From Cliona cf. orientalis (Eukaryota > Porifera > Demospongiae > Clionaida > Clionaidae), in contig OZ005707.1 of assembly GCA_963930775.1 (NCBI GenBank), forward strand, positions 6,572,001 through 6,636,000: a stretch of DNA of 64,000 nucleotides, read 5' to 3'. Below the pieces are notes generated by a model. The model did not search any database, was not told where the DNA came from, and worked only from the letters and a program-made list of their open reading frames with translations. Below, piece by piece: positions 51,901 to 62,381 of the stretch (position 1 is its first letter; each line of letters opens with the position of its first letter). The position numbers and the translations under genes are program-made.

Positions 51901-54009
51901 GGGTTAAACATAAATTTGCCTGTTTTCTATACTTTGGCCTCTTAGCAAAGAAAACACTTGGACTGAAAATGAATTTGGAGCAAATCTCTGATGCGTTGCT
52001 GAAGGATTCTGAACTTGTAGGAGAGCGCATCTTTTATGCCCTCCAGGTTAGGATACGGACTATATAAGAAAATTGATCGTCTGAAAAATATTTTTCGTTG
52101 TATATAGTATAATATAATAATGATGATTACTCCAAGCTTACTGTTCTTGTGCAATCTTCAAGTCGTCAAGGTGGTGTCTGAGGGCAAGGTCGGAGTCACC
52201 CAGTTCAAGGTGAGCGTTGCCGATGCAGGAGTGCAGGCTAGCTACGAACTCTGGCTTATTGGGGATGTCCCTCTCCGTTAATTCCTGCACGGTCCTCATC
52301 AGTTTCTCTGCCTGCTGCAGACTGCCTTCAGCATCACCATTAGCCAGCGCTGCATATATAATTATGTACATGTGAGGTGAACCACTTCAATGGATTTCAC
52401 ACACTAAAATCTTATTATTTTATGTACCACTGTCAATTTCCTCCAGAGATTTGAGGATGAATTTTGTGTGATCCAGTCCCCCAGCACTGAGAGCAGTGTG
52501 ACAGTCAAGGAACAATGCTTCCAACGAGCATTTATTCTCAGGGATTTTAGAATCTGATTATTTGGGGGGGGGGGGGGGGGGGGGGGCACAATCAGACATG
52601 TCCAATTTTTGGTAAATCTAGGGAAGGGAAATCAACCTTGGGGGGTGTGTGCTCCCTACCCTCTGTATAATACAGTAATTCTCCCTATAAAAAATGAAAT
52701 GCAAGGATATCCCATTGGTCTTGGTCTCGTTGGGGAGGGTCGGTACTTCTTCATCTCCTTCTCCCTCTTTCTTGCGTACATTGGCTTCTGCTGTCTCCAG
52801 AACTCTGTCCTGGAGTCGAGGTAGGTCAGAGCCCCCTCCACCGTGTCGTAGATGGAGCGATCCTTCTGACCTATAGCTAGGCCTGGAAAGAAATTCGTCA
52901 AAAAATACCAAAGATTGACCTTCAATCTTGAGAAATTATACTCCAGCTGGATAGCACATACACACACCTGGATCTTTCAATAGCTTGTCTAGGTATTCTC
53001 TGTCAGAATAGAGTTCTCCAAGCAGCTAAATGTAAAGGACCAGATTATTACATGTCAACATACCATCATACCAATCCTTTACCTCTTTGATGACTTTCTC
53101 TGAAGCAACCGGCTTTCTCTCTCCTTTGGCTTTCTGCTGAGCTACTCGACCTTTTTGGAACTTTTTGGGCTTTTTCTTGGCCTGCAATAGGCAATGTATA
53201 TATTATAGTAGTACATTAGCCTCGTTCCCAGGCCACTCCCATGTTTTCAATGTTACGCGTGTTGAAAAAGATTGGGGAAACTGGGGACGAGGCTAGTAGT
53301 ACATAATAATAATATTATATCCTTCGAAAAACATTTTCATGCTTACAATGGCATCTTGCTGTTGAAAGAATGTCAAATCTCCGATCTTCTCTAACTTGCA
53401 CGCTGCAGGAGCTATTAAAATCAGCATTCACATAATATAATACAACACTCTCAAGAATAATAATATAGTTTCCTTACTTCCAATTGAGTTATTGATGGCT
53501 TCCTGAGCTTTTTGGATGCCTAGCGTAAACTCGTGCAGCTCGGGTCGAATTTTGTGCCCACGATGATAAAACACGAGAGCGTGCTCAAAATTCCCCATTG
53601 AGTACAACGCTTCAGCCTTCTGGTACAGACCCTGGGAATCAATGCATTAATTATTATTGTGGAAAATTAAAGGGGCATAGGTGTAATAATAATGACAGGT
53701 ACTCACCCGATGGTATTTCTTGTCCTCCTTGAGCGAAGCCTCTGCATCCTCCAGCGCTGGACCAGCCTCTCCCAGCTGGAGGTAGCACTTAGAACGAGCA
53801 ACAAGGCAAGACTTATCCTCAGGTTGAAACTCCAGAGCCTACGCAATACCATGAAATTATATAAAATTTAGTAGATCTATTCTAAGCTAATAGTTCACCT
53901 TAGTGAAGGATTCAATGGCTTTCTTGAACTGTCTCTGCTTGGCCAAAGCCTCTCCTTCGGCAAAGAAGATGGAAAAGGTCCCCTCAGGCTCGTCTCCGTA
54001 CTCAGACAT
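48985..54009 (-). CDS. ODAD4: outer dynein arm docking complex subunit ODAD4 (TTC25)
   Basis: TPR protein that helps dock outer dynein arms on ciliary doublet microtubules. Exons: 53899-54009, 53707-53838, 53478-53631, 53347-53411, 53083-53181, 52968-53025, 52747-52882, 52428-52486, 52142-52349, 49935-50021, 49545-49741, 48985-49181; 1503 nt, 500 aa. N-terminal TPRs (1-150) carry DKSCLVARSKCYLQLGE, HALVFYHRGHKIRPE and GIQKAQEAINNS, which match the vertebrate family closely. A basic linker is followed by LLGELYSDREYLDKLL and TYLDSRTEFWRQQKPMYAR, and C-terminal TPRs (about 290-470) carry SCIGNAHLELGDSDLAL and QLNASVLVAQAE. The acidic tail is much shorter than in human. An X-box lies 33 bp before the ATG. 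Intron 50022-52141 hosts a composite repeat block. Confidence 0.94.
50195..50370. repeat. diverged partial duplicate of the dispersed-repeat end
   Basis: The segment GAGCTACGTTTTAGTCTTTGTTCCAGCTCCATAACT near 50228 repeats the sequence GAGCTACATTTTGGTTTTTGTTCCAGCTCCATAGCT near 50411, about 180 bp apart in the same orientation. This suggests a partial tandem duplication at one end of the mobile repeat. Confidence 0.55.
50378..50729 (-). mobile_element. dispersed repeat, copy 2
   Basis: Reverse-complement match to 7915-8262 (landmarks listed there). It is the left part of a longer composite block that continues to about 51790 and lies wholly within the large ODAD4 intron. Confidence 0.75.
50783..50836. 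repeat. boundary repeat, left copy
   Basis: Contains CCGAAGCTGCGGC, CTCGGCCCGGGGGGAGGGA and TGATTGGGACTATTTTTTT. A near-identical copy in the same orientation occurs at 51735-51790, so the two flank about 0.9 kb of tandem repeats. Confidence 0.75.
50939..51365. repeat. 161-bp tandem repeat, 2.65 copies
   Basis: Units begin TTTGTACATCTGGTT at 50941, 51102 and 51263. The first two are nearly identical over 161 bp. The third has a 4-bp deletion and stops after GAAATTTTGG. No coding capacity. In the ODAD4 intron. Confidence 0.9.
51405..51724. repeat. tandem pair of CCAAT-containing foldbacks
   Basis: Two direct copies, about 51405-51540 and 51567-51724, each start with GCTACAGCCTCGGGCC and carry an inverted pair TGACCAATCAGAT / ATCTGATTGGTCA (51429-51441 with 51527-51539; 51590-51602 with 51711-51723). 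Each encloses a GGTATTGTAA minisatellite of different length. The inverted pair is exact in the second copy and has one mismatch in the first. Confidence 0.85.
51735..51790. repeat. boundary repeat, right copy
   Basis: Direct repeat of 50783-50836, closing the tandem block in the ODAD4 intron. Confidence 0.75.
53219..53295. repeat. foldback repeat family, diverged copy
   Basis: CCTCGTTCCCAGG ... TTTTCAATGTTACGCGTGTTGAAAA ... CTGGGGACGAGG forms a hairpin sharing core and outer ends with the copies at 20467-20552 and 60196-60276. In an ODAD4 intron. Confidence 0.55.
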
Positions 54010-54125
54010 CTTTCCAGGTCTTTGATGCACAGCTGCCTTTAGTTGCTAAGCAACCAAAGTAGGCGGGGCTTACAGCAAGGGAGGCGGCGCGCGGGATCTC
54101 TTGGATTTGGTAATGGTCGTCAATA
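54010..54125. promoter_or_regulatory. divergent ODAD4/PRMT2 promoter
   Basis: Just 116 bp separate the two ATGs. The interval contains an X-box at 54042-54054 and a GGCGGGGC GC-box near 54062, then GGCGGCGCGCGGG. No TATA box. Confidence 0.75.
54042..54054. promoter_or_regulatory. RFX X-box GTTGCTAAGCAAC
   Basis: Palindromic X-box with 1-bp spacer, 33 bp upstream of the ODAD4 start codon, in line with RFX control of ciliary genes. PRMT2, on the other side, is not known as a ciliary gene. Confidence 0.75.
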
Positions 54126-56475
54126 ATGTCGACAAGTTCAGCTGAAGGGGAACCAGAGGCAGCTCTATATTACGCGATTGGTGACTTTGCTACCGATGAA
54201 GAGGGTAAAGTGAGTAAAACCCTTCTACTTAGGACCCAAATTACTCAATAATCACTCAAGTGCAGCTTTCTCTGAGGTGTGGAGATGAGGTCAAAGTTCT
54301 GGAGAAGGTCAACGACACTTGGTGGTGGGTGGAAGTGAATGGTGAGATAGGGTATGCCCCTGCTAATCATCTCTCATCTGAGCAGCCCATAGAAGAAGAT
54401 GCGTGGCAGAATGATGAATATTTTTCCAGCTACGATGCCTTGGTTAGTGATAATTTTATCGTCATCATGATTAAATTATAAAAATTTCTTGTAGAAATTG
54501 CATTTGGAAATGCTGAGTGATCAACCACGAACTCTGGCTTACCGTGATGCCATTTGCAATGCAAAAAGCTTCATTGAAGGCAAGGTAATTATAGGCATGA
54601 AAATTAATACAATGCAAACAACCATTGAACCAGCTAAAGCAACTGTGTATGTGTGAGCCCTTGTGGCCTAATGGAGAAGGCACTGGTCTCCTAAACCAGG
54701 GATTGTGGGTTCGAGTCCCACCAAGGGTAGTAGCGATTTGATCTTTTTTTTCTTTCTCTCGCTCTGTTTTCCCCAAAGGTGGTGCTGGATCTTGGATGTG
54801 GTACAGGAATACTTAGTCTTTTCTGTGCAAAGCTAGGAAATGCCAACAAAGTCAGTGTAATTCATCAAGTAAATTATTGCCAAAATAATTGTAATAATTT
54901 TTTTCTTAGGTGTATGCTGTAGATGCCAGTGATATCACAAAGCATGCTACTGATATCATTGAGCACAATGATCTTTCAGATGAGATTGAGGTGATCCAGA
55001 GCAGGGGAGAGGAACTGCAGCTGCCAGAGAAAGTTGACCTCATTGTTTCAGAATGGATGGGAACACTGCTAATAGTAAGTCAACTCTGTCTCTCTCTTTC
55101 TCTCTCCCTCTCCAAGTAACTTACTATAATGACATTGTTCTCTTTCAGTTTGAGCTAATGGTGGAGTCTGTTCTTCTCACAAGAGACAGATGTCTTAAAC
55201 AAGTATGCCCCGAAAAATATGCATAATAATAAATCTGACGTTAGCTACTCAGTGTTCTACCAGGATGGAGTCATGTGGCCTTCAACTGCTGAGCTCTTCC
55301 TAGTTCCCTGCTCTGCTGCTCAGACCTTCACTGAGAAGGTGAAATTTTGGGAGGACGTATACGGCTTTGATTTCTCACCCATGATGTAATAAAAAAAAAA
55401 CAAACCCTTTTTATCTTGATTTAAGCATAAAGTTTAGTGGTATTTTGCTGTAGTCCAATAGCGAATGCAGAAATCTTTGGGCGACCTATCTACAATCACA
55501 TTCTCCATAAAGATGACTGTTTATCCGAGCCTGCAAGAATCATGAAGTTGGATATAAAAACCCTAACAACCCAAGAATTAGAGGTATTCAACTGAGTATA
55601 ATATTCTAGTCTTAGGGACCAGTCTATAATATCAGCTGCTATTAATATTATGTTGCTATGCAGAAGACAGAGGCATATTTCAATTTCACTGTTACAACAA
55701 GTGGTATGTCTGAGCTGATCTGTGTGTTAAGATTATAATTTAGGAGTACAGAGAACAAGATGGGAGAGCTATAATTGCACTGCAGGTGTGATGCATGGAT
55801 TTGGGTCATGGTTTGAAGTGGAGTTCGGTTCCATTCCAGATGCTCACGACTACTCACCTGTGACACTCTCAACATCACCTTGGAAACCGTACGTGAGATC
55901 AAGAAAACATATACACCCAGTTTGGACTCCATTCTGAAATTGCATGCTTGAGTTTCTTTGATCAATCCAAGCTAGCATGTCAGTGGAAACAAGTCTTAGA
56001 GTAGATGAGAAGTACAAGAGGTGCTAACACCTATTTACTAACATGCTTCTGTGTGGCAGCTGTTACCACCTTGGAACAGGTGTGCTTTGTGTAATTACAA
56101 AAGAGCTTTGTATAGCAGAGGCAGATGCTATCTTCTCCTTAATTCTCATGCACTCTTGGAAGCTAAATGTGCCTCGCCTTGGAGATCTACTGTTATCTTC
56201 TTAATTGCAGGTTGACTCACTGGAAACAAGATCTAATGATGATGGACGCACCAATAACACTTAGCATCAATGACAGAATTGAGGGAACCATTACTATAAC
56301 CAGGAATAAAGTTTGGAGAAGACACCTGCGAATTTGTATCAGTTTTTATCACATCAGCGAGGGAGCTCGATCAAACGTGAGCTAACTGTTTTACAAAGGG
56401 TTGGGGGTGACATTTAACTTAATCTATTGACTGTCCCTTTAGGAGTATAGAAAGGAATTCAAATTATGGAGATGA
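54126..56475 (+). CDS. PRMT2: protein arginine N-methyltransferase 2 (SH3-PRMT)
   Basis: Type I arginine methyltransferase-like protein with an N-terminal SH3 domain, acting in transcription and splicing. Exons: 54126-54209, 54266-54442, 54495-54584, 54779-54850, 54910-55074, 55149-55202, 55264-55385, 55454-55583, 55664-55703, 55786-55888, 56211-56376, 56443-56475; 1236 nt, 411 aa (human about 433). SH3 at about 14-72 with [23 protein letters not shown] and N-H-L. AdoMet motif [19 protein letters not shown] (about 117-135), post-I VYAVDAS, double-E loop [15 protein letters not shown] with both glutamates intact, THW loop LTHWKQ near 350, ending FKLWR like the human protein. Catalytic residues appear complete. 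Intron 3 holds a tRNA-Arg gene. An AATAAA at 56727 may end the transcript next to the convergent LRR gene. Confidence 0.96.
54657..54729 (+). tRNA. tRNA-Arg (anticodon CCT)
   Basis: A 73-nt cloverleaf: acceptor GCCCTTG pairs with CAAGGGT (one G-T), the D-arm begins TGGCCTAATGGA, the anticodon stem CTGGT/ACCAG encloses CTCCTAA (anticodon CCT, reads AGG), and the T-arm GTGGGTTCGAGTCCCAC is canonical. No intron and no encoded CCA. A T-run starting around 54741 can act as Pol III terminator. It lies in the sense orientation inside PRMT2 intron 3 (54585-54778), occupying over a third of that intron. Confidence 0.96.
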
Positions 56476-56743
56476 CATGGCTGAAAACAATTAACACCAG
56501 TCATTGTTTGCACACTATATTATATATTATACAGAAACCTATGCTATTTTTGTGGTATTGAGTGAAATGATGGATAATATTATTTGTACTTTTCGTTAAT
56601 GTATGCTGCTACAGTACAGTATACAGTATCCATGATATTTTTTTGTGGATAAAGATGATTTAGAAATTGCTGATCACCATACTCGTAAAAATAGAATGCG
56701 GAGGAGGGTTGTGGGAGTAACACAACAATAAACACTGAGAAAG

Positions 56744-58873
56744 TTAGTGATAAAACTTATCAAAAGCAAAAACATTCTCTGCAACTTGACTTCCAACACC
56801 GACAAAATCATTTACTGAATTTTCATCCAACTCTAGCCCAGTCAAGTTCAACAGCTTCCTACCTTTACTAGTCACTTTCCAAGCCTCTGTCAAACATTGG
56901 AAATGATGGCGACAATTCTTTAGACCAAACGTCAACTCCAGAGAGAATTTCTCAAGTTGTGGTAGAGAGAACACCGCCTTATACAGCTGATAGCTTGAAG
57001 CAACTGTCTCAGCAGTGAAAAAAAGCGAGAGGCCCTGTAGTGCAGTTGCTGTGCTTGAGTGCTTGCCTAGTGTACCAGCTAGATGATCAAATAATTGGCT
57101 TGTCTCATATCCAAGGTTTCCAATACTGAAATTTGTCAGATTGGGAAAAGCAAGGATTTCATCAATTGCACTAAGGTCTTTGCAAATAGGGGAGAAGGAA
57201 AGAATACGAACGTCTAATGATTTCGGTTGTGGTTTAAAATCACCAATGTACTCAGCCACATCCGACAGTTGAACGTCATCGTCCAAGATAGAAATTTGAA
57301 GTCGTTCGTACTGCACTTTCGGAAGGGTAATCCTGTTATTGGAGAATCTTCCGTAGGGAACAGCCAGTGATTTATTATGCTGCTCTGCACACAAACTGTA
57401 TATGTGCGGTGACATCTTTTGATAATCTTCCTCTGTGTTTGTATGAGAAAAATTATGGCTGGAAGTGACGTCAAATGAACACTCACTGATGTCAAGAGTG
57501 GCGGGGTGGGTCGTTTGACAGTGAGCAAACGTATCGAGCAGCTGCTGAGCTATTTGCAATGGGATAAGACAGTTGGCAATTCTAAGAAAACGGAAGTGTG
57601 GTCTCCGGATGAAGTGTCTAAGTGAGGAATAGAGGCTTCCAAATCCACCATAACTGACTCCTTCTTCGGTGAGGTCGTAGAGATGGTCAATGTGGATCTC
57701 TTCGAGTTGTGCCTGGCTGTTTAGTATTCCTAGCAGTGATGGAATGGCAGTGGAGAGAAGACAAACTGGCTCATCTCTTTGCATGTCGACAACTTCTCTA
57801 TCTTCGGGGTGGCAGCTTAAAATCTCAAGCTTCCTGAGATTGGTATAGCCGGACAAACCATCACTTTGTACTTTCAAGTTATCTTCTGTGGATCCTAGCT
57901 GATTTTGTGACTTACTCTGAGGCATAAGATATGCAGCTATGTCTTGGATGAGCTCCTTGAGGAGGAAGGGGACACCTTTGATCCTTAGCGATTGCAACGA
58001 AGCAGTTGAGGGCAAAGTGACTGCTCTGAGCACTTGCTGCAGGGAAGTGCTACAAAATGGAACTTTTTGTGGTAGAGATCGATCAATGCTAAATTCTTCA
58101 ATGCCAGAAAGAATTGATTGCAGTATGAGCTTGCTTTCCGGAGATTTGAGCTTGAAATTTTCTACGCTGTCGTGCTGACGGAACCTGAGCACTTTAGGGG
58201 CAGCATTGCCGCAGACTGATAGAAACGTTTCGCTCATCTCAGCAATGCTCGTCAAGCGAGTGTTGAAGTGGATTGAATGACGCTTTGGCTGCCAAGAGGG
58301 AGTCGCTGGAAATAACTTGATGTGCACAAACGATTCCATACCAGTACCACTCCTGGAGGATGCTGATACGTCATCTATAGAAAGATGATGGCTACAAAAC
58401 AGTAGGGTTCGTATGATGCCCCACTTATCTTGGAAGTGTTGGATGCCAGCCTTCTGCCCACGTGAGAGTGTGGTGTATTCCGGCGTGCATAGCCTCAAGG
58501 CATAGGCCGTGGCCATTATCCCCGTAGTGCTGATCAACAGTAGCTTGGCTATCATGGCCATGACGGTGTCCTTGGGACGAGGTAATTGCTCGAACCTCAC
58601 CAGGTAGGCTCCCCCGGGTACGCCGTCTTGAGGAGAGAGAAGCTCCAGAAATCGCGTACAGAGTTCCCCCCACACCGCATCCATGTCCACGCCGCGAGTG
58701 AGTCCGGAGTTAGTCTCTAGTCGACAGATGTCTGCCAGAGGGAGAGAGCGGAGGAGCTTCTGACGAAGATGCCACGGCAAGAGTACCAGTTGGGCCAACG
58801 AGTAGTGCTCCACTTCGCCGATCAGTTTCAGCACGCAGAGATCCTCCAGCGTCACGACTTGAGCTGGTCCCAT
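56744..58873 (-). CDS. intronless leucine-rich-repeat, F-box-like protein
   Basis: Single-exon 709-aa protein starting with ATG at 58873. The N-terminus (about 1-90) has YSLAQLVLLPWHLRQKLL and SLPLADICRLE, the LPxxL..+LL..LP...+CRL pattern of an F-box or elongin-BC-box degron adaptor. The rest shows irregular leucine-rich repeats, for example LQSLRIKGVPF, LRKLEILSCH, LEEIHIDHLYDL, FRFLRIANCLI, LTNFSIGNL and LEKFSLELTF. By analogy it may be a substrate receptor of a cullin ubiquitin ligase (LRRC41/FBXL style), but no orthologue is recognised, and the family may be lineage-specific. The lack of introns contrasts with most neighbours and may reflect retroposition or family expansion. Converges with PRMT2, in tandem with DAPP1. 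Confidence 0.75.
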   Translation of the reverse strand: MGPAQVVTLEDLCVLKLIGEVEHYSLAQLVLLPWHLRQKLLRSLPLADICRLETNSGLTRGVDMDAVWGELCTRFLELLSPQDGVPGGAYLVRFEQLPRPKDTVMAMIAKLLLISTTGIMATAYALRLCTPEYTTLSRGQKAGIQHFQDKWGIIRTLLFCSHHLSIDDVSASSRSGTGMESFVHIKLFPATPSWQPKRHSIHFNTRLTSIAEMSETFLSVCGNAAPKVLRFRQHDSVENFKLKSPESKLILQSILSGIEEFSIDRSLPQKVPFCSTSLQQVLRAVTLPSTASLQSLRIKGVPFLLKELIQDIAAYLMPQSKSQNQLGSTEDNLKVQSDGLSGYTNLRKLEILSCHPEDREVVDMQRDEPVCLLSTAIPSLLGILNSQAQLEEIHIDHLYDLTEEGVSYGGFGSLYSSLRHFIRRPHFRFLRIANCLIPLQIAQQLLDTFAHCQTTHPATLDISECSFDVTSSHNFSHTNTEEDYQKMSPHIYSLCAEQHNKSLAVPYGRFSNNRITLPKVQYERLQISILDDDVQLSDVAEYIGDFKPQPKSLDVRILSFSPICKDLSAIDEILAFPNLTNFSIGNLGYETSQLFDHLAGTLGKHSSTATALQGLSLFFTAETVASSYQLYKAVFSLPQLEKFSLELTFGLKNCRHHFQCLTEAWKVTSKGRKLLNLTGLELDENSVNDFVGVGSQVAENVFAFDKFYH

Positions 58874-59175
58874 TTTGTCAGAGTATATCAGCTTCAGCTC
58901 GGACAGTGATACGTAATATTAAAGTATGGGTTGGCTACATGAATGGAAACCTTTTAATAGCTTCAAAGAACCGCTAACAATGCCCATATCAATACAGCCA
59001 CAAGCCACTAATGTACACGCATTGTGTACATAGTACAACATACTTTCTGCGCATGCTCAGATCTGATCCCCACACCCATATGCATGTATTACAGTTGTGA
59101 GCAATTGCAACAAATAAGACAAGATAATAATAATATGACATGACATAAAAAGTGATATGTAGTGACAGAGATGGT
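58874..59175. other. intergenic, LRR-gene promoter and DAPP1 3' flank
   Basis: About 300 bp between the LRR gene start codon and the DAPP1 stop, both on the minus strand. AT-rich with no recognised motif. Confidence 0.5.
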
Positions 59176-62100
59176 CTAACTACGCTGTGGAGATGCCGTT
59201 TGTTCCTTGGCTTTCTGAAGCTGTTTCTATAATTATTTAAACATTAATAAACCAGGGGTGTCAGTAAGCTATTAAAATTAATAATTTTTACTAACCAGTT
59301 TCCACTTCAGTATGCCCACCCACTGATCTCTCAATTGAATGGATGTGGCTTGAAGAAAAAAAGTTCGTTTTGGAGTCACTACCCTGAAATTAATAAATAG
59401 CTAAATAAAATTAATTACGACTAACAGTTACTCATTCATTTCAATAATACTGTAGAATGTATACTACAGAGTTGGTTTACTTTCACTTTGTGTTATTTGA
59501 GTGCAGTCTCTCTACACAGTGGTAGCTCATTTCAACAACACAGCACTTTCATGATAACAATGGCTTGTTGATAGTAAGTATTGGTGTATGCTTTTCCACA
59601 CTTAAGCGACATGACATTATAAATCAAGAGGGAGTTGCTAAAGTGGCAAAACATGCTACTGTTTTTGACAAAAGGCTATACATAATAATAAGTGGGAAGG
59701 GACAGAGCTATTGCTTAATTGAGTAGTGTATTACTTATTAAATTTAGCTCATCACCATAAGTATTGTACGTATTATAATTATTATTATACATACTTGAAG
59801 ACGTGATCTCTTTGGGAAACTTCTGATGGGAGAGCATCACTTATTTCAGATACTTCCTTAAGGTCAATCGATTTGATGGGATTTTGAGCCTGTGTATATA
59901 TTATACGATTGATTAAATACTGATCCTTTCAACAGATTAGTTCAAAGCACTTACACGCTCCTTGGCAAAGTACTGTAGTTCATCGTTCTTCAACACAAAC
60001 CATCTCAATTTCCAATTCTATTTCATTTTTTTCATTCAATCACCATGATCAACAAAACACAAATTTTTTTTACACACCTTGCGTACAGCTCCCATTTTTG
60101 TCAGATATCCCTCCTTAGAGGCAAGCTACAGAATCATGAGGTTAAGATCCATAATAAATTATTATTAATGTGCAGCTAGGTTAGCATCATGCCCTAGGCC
60201 ATCCCCAGCTTTTCAATGTTGTACGCTGAAATGCAATACTGAAAAGCTGAGAAGGGACTGGGGGGTGAGGCTATGAGGCTACAGCTCACAGAGTAAGTTC
60301 TTGTCTCCTCGGATGATGAATCAAGATTTTTGTTGTTTGGAATGAAATGGTCGGTGACAATGTTATAGTCGTGAATCTCATCAACATCCCGTGGGTAGGG
60401 GTGCTTACAGACAAGCAGGTGAGCTGCAATTGGGGCAAAATTTAAGAATTTTTCATACCTTAAGTTAGGGCATATTTGCTGCAATAATATGCACAAAATA
60501 TCCCATAGAAACTGATATCAAGTGGTTGACGTTGTCACATATAATATACCTGTGTCATCTCCGATTAGTGGACGATTATCAAAATGTTCGATGAATTCTT
60601 CTACATTTGAAAACTTCTCCTGGCCAAATACTATCATTCTTTTATGGATATCCACTTTGAAATGCTTCACTGAATGTGTGGACCTGTGGAACGATAACAA
60701 TGGCACGTATAAAACTTTAATATTCAGCCACACCATTCAGACATCCCATGTGGTCTAGTGGTTAGGATCCGGCGCTCTCACCGCCGTGGCCGGGGTTCGA
60801 TTCCCCGCATGGGAGTTCATAACCTTTTTTTTTTTTTTCTTTTTCTCGCTCCTTTTTTATGCCCTTATCTTTTTCCCCCAGTCCCCCCACCTCCCCTCTT
60901 TCTGCAGGAAGTTTGTCGTTCTGCGTGCATACGTAACATTTGGGGAAACTGAAACAAAGATCCTTGTGTTTACCGAAGCTCTCTCCATGATTTTCTAAAC
61001 TACAGATGCAGTTGATAGTTTGGGAGCAGTGTCTAATGGGTGAACTATACTATAATTTGTAGCTACATCCACCTAATGAACCTAGGATAAAGTTACCGGG
61101 AAGACGCAGCAACAAATAACATGACCAGATCAAAATCTGATATACCCTAGCTGGAAACAACTATTACTAGTGGCAGAGTGATGCAGTAGCTATACATATA
61201 CTATCCCCTTATCTACTCCTGTTTCTATTCATGGTGCATTGTTGAACGTCTATATAATACACATGTAATATTGGTGTACCTCACGTCCAGAGAGTAGCCA
61301 GCATAGATGCCGTCCTCCATACGTGGCCGTAGAAGGTAGACTCCTTCTTCGGAATTTCTGAGCTCTGCTTCTGCGTGATGTCTTGTGAGCTCTGGATGAA
61401 ACCACCTACAGTGGAGTTTTAACAACACGCATCGTTATCAACAAAAATTTTGCGTGTCCTTATTTGACTACAGTGGGTATATACCCTTCTACAAGGACTC
61501 CCTGTAAATAAGGATATCTCTCTAATCTGGATTCTAGCTATAATTATACACATCACTGAAGTATACAAAACCACAACTGCCTCTGGACACTTCGCAAATT
61601 GAGACGTTTGGCTACAGTTTATAATGGAGAGATTCTGCCATGTATCTTCTGCCTAGGCAAGTGTGTACCTCAGTATTGCACAGCCAACACACCTACGTAC
61701 ACCGATATATCTCTAGGTATAATAGAATATTAAATAGATCCATGCTAGTGTGCTTAGTACGACTAAATAGATATCACGTATAAATTTTCAGAGAGTGAGA
61801 AATGAAAGGCATACCACACTTGTGTAGCTACTCAGACAAATAAATATTTTTGTTTGCACATAGATAGTGGAGCTAAATCATTTGCATGATCGCGGGGGGA
61901 GGGGGGGGGGCGGTGTGGTAGTCCCCATAATAGCATTGTCTGCACCCATGATGTAGCTAGCTCTACAAGATGCAATTGCGCAAATGCACATTAGGTAATC
62001 TAGTCACTCACGGCACGTCCAGCATGTTTATTTCTGACGGATCCTGCGGTGGCTGCCAGAGAGATACGCCTGAGCAGCTGCAAACGCTGCAGCACGTTCT

Positions 62101-62271
62101 TGTGCGTCTCCGATCGGCTCCCTTCTCATAGTATTGATCTCCGCGCAAAGAACCTACTAGATCGTCCTCTCCTTCTCTCTCTGAGTCACTGCTGGAGTAA
62201 TCCAATTTATACTGCTCTCTGCTACCTATTGGTTCCATTTCAACGCTAGATCTAGCTTCTGCCATGAGCAT
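59176..62271 (-). CDS. DAPP1: DAPP1/Bam32, SH2-PH phosphoinositide adaptor
   Basis: Adaptor that couples phosphotyrosine signalling to PtdIns(3,4)P2/PIP3 at the plasma membrane. Exons: 62012-62271, 61280-61405, 60550-60683, 60290-60423, 60078-60125, 59955-60017, 59795-59889, 59296-59383, 59176-59226; 999 nt, 332 aa (human 280). N-terminal extension 1-86 is Ser/Asp-rich. SH2 (about 87-185) with WFHPELTRHHAEAEL, the FLVR-type arginine in VYLLRPR, then HSVKHFKVD and LLVCKHPYPRDVDE. A tyrosine in EIHDYNIV aligns with the regulatory Tyr139 region of human DAPP1. PH domain (about 218-316) with KEGYLTKMGAVRKNWKLRWFVL, keeping Lys/Arg of the 3-phosphoinositide pocket, and the final helix QWVGILKWKL. 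Shares a 191-bp divergent promoter with CFAP65. One intron holds an antisense tRNA-Glu. Confidence 0.93.
60196..60276. repeat. foldback repeat family, copy 2
   Basis: The hairpin CCCAGCTTTTCAATGTT ... AATACTGAAAAGCTGAG with outer GGCC/GGGGTGAGGCT ends matches the copy at 20467-20552. It is in a DAPP1 intron. Confidence 0.65.
60744..60815 (+). tRNA. tRNA-Glu (anticodon CTC)
   Basis: A 72-nt cloverleaf: acceptor TCCCATG pairs with CATGGGA, the D-arm begins TGGTCTAGTGGTTAGGAT, the anticodon loop is CTCTCAC in CGGCG..CGCCG (anticodon CTC, reads GAG), and the T-arm GCCGGGGTTCGATTCCCCGC is canonical. A 14-T run follows at about 60825 as Pol III terminator. It lies antisense in the DAPP1 intron 60684-61279. 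Confidence 0.96.
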
Positions 62272-62369
62272 TTGAGTCCTTGTTAGCAGCTACATACTAA
62301 AGTGCGGTACGCGACTGTCGTCACTAAAAATAGATCATTTTCCCAATTAGCGCCCATTTACATCCGGTA

Positions 62370-62377
62370 TCACGTGA
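62370..62377. promoter_or_regulatory. palindromic E-box TCACGTGA
   Basis: bHLH-zip octamer immediately beside the X-box in the DAPP1/CFAP65 promoter. Confidence 0.55.
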
Positions 62378-62381
62378 TCTC

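Noticed and set aside
54471..54776. Minus-strand ORF over the PRMT2 intron
   Set aside because: It crosses the tRNA-Arg gene and PRMT2 exon in antisense. Peptides such as [14 protein letters not shown] are the familiar translation of a tRNA complement.
56034..56210. Possible additional PRMT2 exon in the penultimate intron
   Set aside because: Protein continuity from the exon at 55786-55888 directly to 56211-56376 (WKP to LTHWKQ) is in phase and matches the family, so no extra exon is needed.
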